64,000 nt of DNA, taken from Unio delphinus (lineage: Eukaryota > Mollusca > Bivalvia > Unionida > Unionidae). Positions within the stretch are counted from its first letter, which is position 1; the number at the start of each line of letters is the position of its first letter. Below the pieces are notes generated by a model that was not told the origin of the DNA, ran no database searches, and worked only from the letters and a program-made list of their open reading frames with translations. This document shows, piece after piece, positions 44,301 through 50,248 of this stretch. The translations under genes and the position numbers were made by a program. The DNA lies in contig JAQISU010000003.1 of NCBI GenBank assembly GCA_029339505.1, positions 16,447,501 through 16,511,500 of the forward strand. Reading direction: 5' to 3'.

Positions 44301-45032
44301 TTTGTCGGTGCATCCCCCCATGAATGGCTAAAGGGTTTTGTAGACTATTATGAAGAAATTGATACCGATCATAGATCACTTGATAATGAATTAAAAGAAT
44401 TGAAGAAACTAATTAGATTACAACCGGATAGAATCCAGTGTGAAATAACCCGTGAAATAATTTCGGAAACTCCCATGAATGAGTTTTGGGAAGCGTGGAG
44501 ACCAAATGATTTAATCATTGCAAGTAGAAAAATAGTCAGGGACACACTTCAGATGAAGTTATTTGAATTGCATAAACAAAAATTTGCAGCACTTCCAGTA
44601 CCGTTATGTTATAGGCCATCGGATACACGAAAACAGAACATCGAAGTTGATATTCCAGGACAAAGTGAAAAACAGAATTTAGTATTAAATGATATTGTGC
44701 TGGTTGATATCAATGTTGTTGAAGATGCATTGCGTGCTAATAAATCCCCGTGGACGCTAGGTTATGCAGCGACGATACATTCTTCACAGGGATTGACTAT
44801 ATCGGATACAACTCTTTGGATGGTAGATAATCGCATAGAATGGTCGAATTTAGTCTATCTCGCAGTGTCCAGAGTACGAAAAATAAATCAACTTCGAAGA
44901 ATTGTCCTGACAGAGTCAGGCGATGATGAAATCATTGGCGATGATGAAATCATTGGTGACGATAATGATATTATTGATAAAAAACTCTCCGGTTACAAAC
45001 AGCAGGACAAAAAAAAAACAACGAGAATTTGA
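41358..45032 (+). CDS. family B DNA polymerase fused to SF1 helicase
   Basis: 1224 residues. Residues 1-150 are four to five tandem basic repeats (EFKRLLKINPRFNLDRPKKR). The polymerase core shows motif A D543 in VISVDMIACYPGS and motif C TDS at 797-799 in RVATDSFYI; exonuclease motifs are less clear. From 870 onward comes an SF1 helicase: Walker A G871-T878 (GCGGSGKT), Walker B D946-E947 in IIWDEID, then CGDHGQPPPF, TIHSSQGLTI and LAVSRVRKINQL. Polinton polymerases are protein-primed and copy the whole element; the helicase would unwind the template. I believe this fusion is a known lineage (similar proteins in some fungal and cnidarian genomes) but could not search. The frame ends in an acidic tail just after a 10-A run, beyond which an HNH domain continues in another frame. 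Confidence 0.9.
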   Translation: MKEFKRLTSKNAKFNADREFKRLLKINPRFNLDRPKKRVVNRNKRQRDGNMKEFKRLLKINPRFNLDRPKKRPIDGNKRNKRPRDGNMKEFKRLLKINPKFNIDRPKKRNKRTIDGNMKEFKRLLKINPRFNRDRPKKRNKRPRDGNMRSSWKDAQFNLDIVSNTPKNKILDKPIRDCFNEFKRDGASYCWSTFRIDGVVDATMNDEKAAVIISRIGEKSHFFRIKFVIREDGKWIIKDKFEPILKGKKTVTVNQDSKPGILTGIDKPYYERSYPVTAVVYGIYPLNEKPDISKLAPMKYSTGLNCVAERIIEHFTNASRGNKLTDLRRKKITEWEFTVKEHGATIQDITKLEKSLRFPISVRTITGEVLYESKYKSQGAPIEIIDHNAHAWSSAVTIFPRDRTVKYLSQTEEFFSEQKLFDAIYHLSKNDPVSAWLFHSNSDEECRFDQFVRPNGELYRTEELQNQMKQLASEFSEDGEEDDQLLANCFTVPSIAAHFARKKNAWKPTRSEFLSDVKLSCLEYSHGGLWNTKYTADTVISVDMIACYPGSFLGYGECEKYFKRFGHPTHEMTRVAINGPLPDFDLTGFACVVSFEMAEGLHPCSYLWIGKHMSEKHWMPIVLLRYMLDCKMLKSLIVSEAIISYRAQKSVWLPQPDLEKIISEERKLFPDFNEQQIMDWSRQLFEIRNNEAKNLGRRIIGKFTQGGKDDNTKYSSRLIIDNAEYDFVMADLTNKGLYVNRKDAFMSDGTKLGTIVTYNDGYHPQYTHLRASMLGYASINLFSMINRFPTTAVRVATDSFYINSKMADFKATGNEKWGSWRIKKEMIHDYIQSVDVTIENNYLESNQCSEFSSAPPISDPICLYKTVYLNGCGGSGKTTRAIELFRRGNASVSNMIVLTPTHRLAREMIQRGVNACTYHSFFRWKGDKWTPERMGEKFIPEIIIWDEIDTVSEDVLKIFLEWLLLKNTKVVMCGDHGQPPPFVGASPHEWLKGFVDYYEEIDTDHRSLDNELKELKKLIRLQPDRIQCEITREIISETPMNEFWEAWRPNDLIIASRKIVRDTLQMKLFELHKQKFAALPVPLCYRPSDTRKQNIEVDIPGQSEKQNLVLNDIVLVDINVVEDALRANKSPWTLGYAATIHSSQGLTISDTTLWMVDNRIEWSNLVYLAVSRVRKINQLRRIVLTESGDDEIIGDDEIIGDDNDIIDKKLSGYKQQDKKKTTRI

Positions 45033-45234
45033 TATTGATGCTGAATTAATAATCACTTTGAAGAAACAACAGAATAATCACTGCGCGAGTTGCAATTGTA
45101 TAATGCGTTGGCAGTATTCGGATAAGGATCCTCGCCAATTCACCGTAGACAGAAAAAATAACAATCTCGGTCATGTCAGAAATAATGTGATGTTGACTTG
45201 TCTTGAGTGCAATAGACGCAAGGGTGCTAGTTAA
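45010..45234 (+). pseudogene. HNH nuclease domain, out of frame with the polymerase-helicase
   Basis: The frame beginning within the A-run at 45009-45018 encodes a zinc-type HNH domain. It shows C-x2-C in HCASC, a central FTVDRKNNN, the H in GHVRNN and a second C-x2-C in LTCLECNRRKG, and ends at TAA 45234. The frame is open back to 44923, but that upstream part is only the acidic tail read in another frame. The domain lies +1 relative to the polymerase gene, so one A fewer (or ribosome or polymerase slippage) would link them. In related proteins I believe this domain is the C-terminus of the same polypeptide. It overlaps the end of the convergent integrase gene by 8 bases. Confidence 0.75.
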
Positions 45235-46171
45235 GCCCATGGGGTGGCAATTGAGTATCCTCGGGTATCACTTGTAATTGTTGTCTAGTAAAACCCCGTT
45301 GAGGGGCAGTTGAATCCAGTTTATAGATTGGAGGTCTACCCGTAGATCGTGTTATACTAGATATCTTATGCGTAGTGACGCTCCAAATAGGATCAGTAGC
45401 CCTTTTTCTATCCCCTTCAAGCTCTCCTGGTTCGTATAAGTACCTCACAATGACATTACTACCAAGAATTGGTTCTTTGAAATCTTTTTGTGGTTTTTCA
45501 GGTATCGACTTCTTTTTAATCGCGTTGATAGGTTTCATGTTGATGGTTCTAGTAATCTCGTTATTCAGTGCGGTAACTACACTTGGTAATCTCTTCACCC
45601 ATTCACGGGATCTTTTTTCTTGGATGAATTCTTTTGCATATTGATATCCAAATAACCGTTCAGCAAGAATCCGATTAAATCGTTCTACAATGGCCTGATC
45701 ACGATGCAGTGCAGTATGCCCTCGTCTGATAGCGACATTGTGATATTTCATTGTAGATAACACTGCACCCTGAAATTCCTTGCCCGGATCAACTTGTAAC
45801 AGATTTGGCCAGTGCAGAGGGCTCCTTCGATAAATCCTTTCAAATGCAGAAGCGACTTCAGTGGCCGATTTTGTTTTTAACGGTTCTGCTTCTTTGTATC
45901 GACTTGCAATATCAACTACAGTTAACGCATATTTGTAACCACGATCATGTGGCAGAAATAATAGATCAGCCTGATGAACTTCATTGGGTCCGGTTACATC
46001 AAAATGCGAGAATTGAATTTGTTTAGGCGGTGGTAGATAAATTTGCCATAGTGCCTGTTTGGATAACCAATGAGCCGCAGTGGTTTTTCTCACTTTTGCG
46101 GCGCTAGCGAGTTTACTGATTGCAGCGTTACCCTTCCAGTATCCTCTTGGGGAATAGTAAATAGATTCCAT
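45227..46171 (-). CDS. Polinton integrase (DDE, retroviral type)
   Basis: 314 residues from ATG 46171 (MESIYYSPRGYWKG). A GTG seven codons upstream is open but less likely as a start. The N-terminal 60 residues are helical (zinc-finger-like region without full HHCC). The rve core has catalytic D69 (HQADLLFL), D128 (LQVDPGKEF) and E163 (AIVERFN), spaced D-x58-D-x34-E. The C-terminus is an SH3/chromo-like basic segment (GSNVIVRYLYEPGEL). The enzyme would join the TIR ends to host DNA and produce the short target duplication. The gene is convergent with the polymerase gene, with stop codons overlapping. The upstream PLA2 frame stops 7 bases before its ATG. Frame and catalytic residues are intact. 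Confidence 0.93.
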   Translation of the reverse strand: MESIYYSPRGYWKGNAAISKLASAAKVRKTTAAHWLSKQALWQIYLPPPKQIQFSHFDVTGPNEVHQADLLFLPHDRGYKYALTVVDIASRYKEAEPLKTKSATEVASAFERIYRRSPLHWPNLLQVDPGKEFQGAVLSTMKYHNVAIRRGHTALHRDQAIVERFNRILAERLFGYQYAKEFIQEKRSREWVKRLPSVVTALNNEITRTINMKPINAIKKKSIPEKPQKDFKEPILGSNVIVRYLYEPGELEGDRKRATDPIWSVTTHKISSITRSTGRPPIYKLDSTAPQRGFTRQQLQVIPEDTQLPPHGLN

Positions 46172-46178
46172 GTTGCTA

Positions 46179-46538
46179 TTAATTACCAGCACCTAACATC
46201 AATTTACTTTTCATTGCCGATTTTATCAAAAAGGAGGCCAATTTTTCTTTGAAGGATTTATCAGTGATAGAATTCAACGCATGAATTAATTTCACATCTG
46301 CTAGATGCCTGTGTTGCAAATTGCTGCTTTTATAAGCAACATCATGAAGGTGACAGGCCTTATCAATAGCGTTTATTGGTTCCTCACCGGGTCGGGGCTG
46401 ATTTTGATCATTGAGTCTGATATCAAGTCTTGTTCCCGGTCCACAGTAGCTATACCCTGGAAGGTGTTTTTCTCCGGGGTATTTTGCCCATGGGGTTCCA
46501 GGGAGTTTTGCTAATTTGGCAGCGATATCACCTCCTCG
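46179..46538 (-). pseudogene. viral-type phospholipase A2 domain, -1 frame to the zinc ribbon
   Basis: A 119-residue frame with no ATG before its conserved part. It shows the calcium-loop pattern Y31-C-G-P-G35 (LPGYSYCGPGTRLD) and the catalytic H65-D66 in IDKACHLHDVAY, the YxGxG and HDxxY pattern of parvovirus VP1-type PLA2. Residues 8-28 (KLAKLPGTPW and AKYPGEKHLPG) precede it. The frame is open upstream only to about 46574, so it must be reached from the zinc-ribbon gene by a -1 shift. The junction is the heptamer A AAA AAC at 46544-46538 in exactly the right phase. In parvoviruses this domain breaches the endosomal membrane during entry. Here the same role is only inferred. The alternative is a one-base homopolymer error or mutation. 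Confidence 0.8.
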
Positions 46539-46708
46539 TTTTTTTTTAAAGGTTCCTTGGGTTCCTTGGGTTTAGAAACAAATCTAAATTTCTTTGTACT
46601 ACATTGTACGCATTTACCAGAAAGCGCTGATCGGTTATTTTTAGTTGTAATCGTCGTCAAGTCATCTGTGCCAGTACGCGCCTTACACTTCACGCAATAT
46701 AGATCCAT
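46511..46708 (-). CDS. zinc-ribbon protein (DUF5679-like)
   Basis: 65 residues. C5-x2-C8 (YCVKCKARTGT) and C33-x2-C36 (GKCVQCSTKKFRF) form a zinc ribbon with the TTKNNRSALSG linker typical of DUF5679. A Lys/Pro/Glu repeat (KPKEPKEPLKK) leads to the 9-A run at 46547-46539. The frame ends 8 codons after the run, while the -1 frame enters the PLA2 domain. The start codon lies 5 bases from the ATPase ATG on the other strand. The ribbon may bind DNA or a partner protein. Its exact role is unknown. Confidence 0.8.
   Translation of the reverse strand: MDLYCVKCKARTGTDDLTTITTKNNRSALSGKCVQCSTKKFRFVSKPKEPKEPLKKNEEVISLPN
46538..46544 (-). promoter_or_regulatory. candidate -1 frameshift site A AAA AAC
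   Basis: In the zinc-ribbon frame the codons AAA AAC are preceded by A, forming the X XXY YYZ heptamer used in retroviral gag-pro and other -1 frameshifts. A shift here enters the PLA2 frame directly. I found no convincing downstream pseudoknot by eye. GGG and CCC tracts 45-60 bases downstream could pair. Confidence 0.45.
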
Positions 46709-46725
46709 AATTTATGTATAGAGAT

Positions 46726-47385
46726 ATGAATATAATTGATTTTTCAGCGACTAAAACAAGAGAACCAGTGAAGCATCATGCAGCGCTACCAAACTCTATC
46801 CGCGCAATTATAATCGGACCATCTGGATCCGGTAAAACGCAATTGTTGCTCAATTTAATAATGAGATGGATGAAGTGGGATAAATTGTATTTAATTGCCC
46901 CTAGCGTAGATGACCAACGATGCTATGAAGTGCTAAAAGATTTTAATGAAAACGCTTCAGAGATTGCTGGCGAGGATGTTATTGAATTTATAACCGATAT
47001 TGACGAGGCGCCATCCGTGAATGACCTCGATGGAAGTATCAACAATTTAGTTGTATACGATGATGTCATGTTAGATAATCAAAAAAATCCTGCTAGAATA
47101 TTTTCCAGAGGCAGGCATAAAAACACTGATGTGATCTATGTCACTCAACGCTACACTCAGATTCCAAAAGTGATTAGAGATAACTGTAATATGCTTGCTG
47201 TATTCAACGGCGTTGATACACATACGCTACGAAATATTTGGCAGACATGGTGTTCTGATATGGACTTCAATCAATTTAGAAATTTCTTTAGTCATGCTCA
47301 GTCTGCCCCCCACGGATTTGTAACAATAAATTTACATGACCCTCGAACACGATATCGTATCGGACTGGATCAAATATTCGGTTAA
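46726..47385 (+). CDS. genome packaging ATPase (FtsK/HerA, A32-like)
   Basis: 219 residues from ATG 46726 (MNIIDFSATKT). An ATG four codons earlier at 46714 is the alternative, and residue numbers here count from it. Walker A is G35-T42 (GPSGSGKT) and Walker B NNLVVYDDVM with D116 and D117. FSRGRHKNTDVIYVTQRY and IRDNCNMLAVF follow, typical of the Polinton/A32 packaging ATPases that pump DNA into capsids. The last 13 codons and the stop lie in the right TIR, so the tail is duplicated in reverse at the left end of the element. It is divergent from the zinc-ribbon gene with only 5 bases between the first ATGs. The frame is intact. Confidence 0.93.
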   Translation: MNIIDFSATKTREPVKHHAALPNSIRAIIIGPSGSGKTQLLLNLIMRWMKWDKLYLIAPSVDDQRCYEVLKDFNENASEIAGEDVIEFITDIDEAPSVNDLDGSINNLVVYDDVMLDNQKNPARIFSRGRHKNTDVIYVTQRYTQIPKVIRDNCNMLAVFNGVDTHTLRNIWQTWCSDMDFNQFRNFFSHAQSAPHGFVTINLHDPRTRYRIGLDQIFG

Positions 47386-47637
47386 CCCATAGCAGCAGAG
47401 AGGGTGAGTGACAACGATGTTGTAGTCCCTTTTCCCAAAAAATGTAATAGTTGAAAAGTTTTTGATTTCATTGATTTTTTCATAATTTTTTTTTGGACCT
47501 AATCCATGATTCACACACATATTTGAGACCTGCTGTCATTGACTTTTGGGTCTGATGTCATTGGTTTCATTGATTTTAAGCGTGATTTCAGTGAATACTT
47601 GTCTAAAAATGTTGTCTGATTCGCCCCTCCTGCTGCT
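47345..47637. repeat. Polinton right terminal inverted repeat
   Basis: Reverse complement of 32834-33126. Its first 41 bases encode the end of the ATPase. It ends CTGCTGCT, followed by the target duplication ATCTA (47638-47642). Confidence 0.95.
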
Positions 47638-47811
47638 ATCTAGATACACAAGAACTGACATTGCACTGAGATTACATGGTGTTTTACACAATGAAGCTTG
47701 CAAAGACATGAATGAGCTGTTTTTCCTGGAGCAATTCTGCAGAATAGCTGCAGCCTAATTTGCAAAAATTGTATTTTTAGTCCGCCTGTTCGACTGTCAA
47801 AATCCAAGTAT

Positions 47812-47843
<32 letters not shown>
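47638..47843 (+). pseudogene. LINE-like ORF remnant, right part, with poly-A tail
   Basis: The target duplication and following bases continue the frame interrupted at 32833 (RYTRTDIALRLHGVL, then FFLEQFCRIAA) to a TAA at 47758. About 55 bases later a run of 31 A (47813-47843) marks a likely LINE 3' end. With the left part this shows the Polinton landed in an already decayed LINE copy. Confidence 0.6.
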
Positions 47844-47845
<2 letters not shown>

Positions 47846-48544
47846 CTGGTTTAATTCCCGACATGTATAGAGTACTTAAAAATGTGACTTAACTAGGTTT
47901 ATTTAATCGTTTATATATTCAAGGTCGATTCACAGTAAAACAAAGCTGACTGAAAACGTATTGTTAAATAATATGAAAATGCTTTGAAGCATAAAGTAAC
48001 TGACACATCGCTCAAAAGACTTCAGAAGCTATTACTTGATTTCAGATTCTCTTTGGTCAATATTGTGTCCAAGTTATGATGATGCCGTTTGTACTCGCTG
48101 TCATACCCTGTGTACTTCTGTTGTTGACCATTTCATAGTTTTCTTGCATGATACCGGGAAAGGTACTGGTACCGTATTATTGATTGATTCGGAGTGCACG
48201 TTTACATTTACTTAGATTCATGTCTGATTTTGTCAATACTCTTCTGGAAATGATGTCGTGAGACTTGCTAGCTCTTATTAGCATTGATGAATTTTCATGT
48301 CCTGTATATCACAACTGTTTCTTCCCTATGGAAAAAGTACACAAGAAACAGAACACCATCATTAAATTCAGCGTGTTATATCCCCCTTTTAATAATTTAG
48401 AATGTATCATTAATGATACGACGCAAGCTCCGGTACTCTGTCTTTTAGCTCATTTCATATCCTCAGGGAATAGAATAAGGATTCATCTGTTTTGGATGCG
48501 CAGTGTTTACATAAACTTGTTAACAATTATATCATTTATTTTTT
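47844..48544. other. no gene recognised
   Basis: AT-rich sequence. A 93-codon frame at 48265-48546 lacks any domain and I do not call it. Confidence 0.5.
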
Positions 48545-48871
48545 AACCGCTCCGGTGGCCTAGTGGTTAGAGCGTCCGCCCCGGAAGCGGGAGGTCGTCG
48601 GTTCTATGCTTGGCCGAGTCATACCAAAGACTTACAAAAATGGTACTAACAGCTGCCTCGCTTGACGCTCAGCATTAAGAGGTTAGTGTTAGGACTGGTC
48701 GGCCTGGTGTCAGGATAATGTGACTGGGTGAGACATCATGCTACATGTCTGCGGCATGATGTCTCAGTGCTAGACATCACTATAAACTGCCTCAATGCAG
48801 ACATCGTAGCGATATGACTGAAAAATTGTTAAAGCTACGTTAAAAATCCTAATCAAACAAACAAACAAAAT
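48545..48871 (+). mobile_element. tRNA-headed SINE, family 1
   Basis: The best-preserved copy. It starts CCGCTCCGGTGGCCTAGTGG with A box GGCCTAGTGGTTAGAGCG and B box CGGTTCTATGC, and the body is shared with 736-1027 and 11746-12083. Its tail is (AAAC)n (AAACAAACAAACAAA). A tRNA-like cloverleaf head is conceivable, but this is a SINE and not a tRNA gene. Confidence 0.88.
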
Positions 48872-48956
48872 CATTTATTTATTACTTCATAGTTTCTTTT
48901 CTCAATTAGCCACTAAGATTTCCTTTGACATATTACTGATTCTGCTCTTCGTAATG

Positions 48957-49010
48957 TAATCAATCAATCAATCAATCAATCAACCAATCAATCATCCATC
49001 CCTCCATCCA
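48957..49010. repeat. (CAAT)n-(CCAT)n short tandem repeat
   Basis: About nine CAAT units followed by CCAT-rich variants. Confidence 0.9.
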
Positions 49011-49481
49011 TCTCATGTTTGGTGCCATTTTGCCCACCTGCTTCATATAAGAACTACTTGTCAAACATTATGTCCAAGATATTGATGCTCATCCGCATAT
49101 GAACTGCAATTCGCTACTTACGATACTCTCCGATTATCCGTATCGCTAAAATCGACCATTTTCACCAATATAACTGCATTTCTTAAAACTTAAAACGGTG
49201 TTGTCATTTTTGAATAATTTAAAATGTGTAGTAATAAATAATTCCTGTTATTTTATAAGTGGAATATAAATTCACATTTTATGATATAAAAGTAGTTCCA
49301 GGTTGGGTGTGCGATACGGAATTACAGACTGAAAATCTGGCCAGATCAGCCATGGAAGGTTAAATGGGTATGTAATAAAAATGTGAATTCGAACGCAAAT
49401 AATATCATACTTTAATGGCATATATTTCATTTCAATATCAAAATATTATGACATTTTTTGTGTGAATTCTCCAATTAAATC
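49011..49481. other. no gene recognised
   Basis: AT-rich unique sequence up to the truncated retrotransposon. Confidence 0.5.
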
Positions 49482-49779
49482 AGGTAAATGGGTGATGTAG
49501 AAAACCCGCCGTGTACATTTATGATTGGAAAGTGTTACATTAATTTGAATTTATCATATTAGTAAATATGGATTGTGTGTTATGATATATTGCCTCACTT
49601 TACGTAATGATTTACGGGAATATATGACTTTCCCGAATTCTGATGTCGATAATTAGCAGTATAGCTCTATTGATCTGAAGACCTGTATAGTATTTGTTAG
49701 CCGTATAAATGATAACACTGACCAGGCCTTGTGCAATATTGTACTAATGCCATTTTGATAACCGGAGCACCCCATTACA
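49482..49779 (+). repeat. 5' LTR fragment, copy B, with 667-bp internal deletion
   Basis: The LTR lacks its first 772 bases and a further 667 bases. The internal deletion joins ACACTGA to CCAGGCC between two CTGA sites, a microhomology junction near 49722-49725. The primer binding site at about 49783 is intact. Confidence 0.88.
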
Positions 49780-50248
49780 AAGTGGGGACCTCGTCCTGGA
49801 ATTTGAAGTAATCTGAGCGTATTTTGAACAAAGGCATAAATTTGTTATTATTATTAAGTAGGAATCGAGCGAATCAAACATTGTCTGCTATTTTGTATAC
49901 TTGCATGCAAATTGTTTACGTTAAAAGTGGTTTGTAGAATTTGAGATTTATACCTTCTGTGTGAAATTAATATAAAGCGCTAGAGCCGTACAACCTAAAA
50001 AGTCTCTTGAGACAAGAGCCAATATAGGGCCTGTACTGCGTTTAGACAGCAATTAATCACGTCTCGTTAGCAGTATCCCACTGTTACCGGAATTTCTGTC
50101 TGGTCAATTAATTGCGGCTGATTCGACCTGTCCATCTCGCTGCAGATAAGGTTATTTTAGGTCAAACTATTTTTGTAGGTAGAATTCGGTTATTGTAGGT
50201 CAGTTAAGGACATAGTTCTAGAGAAAAAGGAAAGACAAAACATACGTA

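Larger units (their letters stand above)
32834..47637. mobile_element. Polinton/Maverick (adintovirus-like) element, 14.8 kb
   Basis: A complete element bounded by 293-base terminal inverted repeats starting AGCAGCAG and flanked by a direct duplication ATCTA (32829-32833 and 47638-47642; readable as the 6 bases TATCTA if one T is shared). It carries the hallmark Polinton genes: family B polymerase, DDE integrase, FtsK/HerA-type ATPase, adenain-like protease and a double-jelly-roll capsid candidate. Accessory genes include SF1 helicase, two HNH nucleases, zinc ribbon and a PLA2 domain. Genes are mostly intact and TIRs nearly identical, so the insertion looks recent. Two domain junctions are out of frame at poly-A runs. 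It could equally be described as an integrated adintovirus-type genome. Confidence 0.95.

Noticed and set aside
48545..48620. Possible tRNA gene
   Set aside because: The tRNA-like head continues into a SINE body present at other loci, and the B box and acceptor stem are degenerate.
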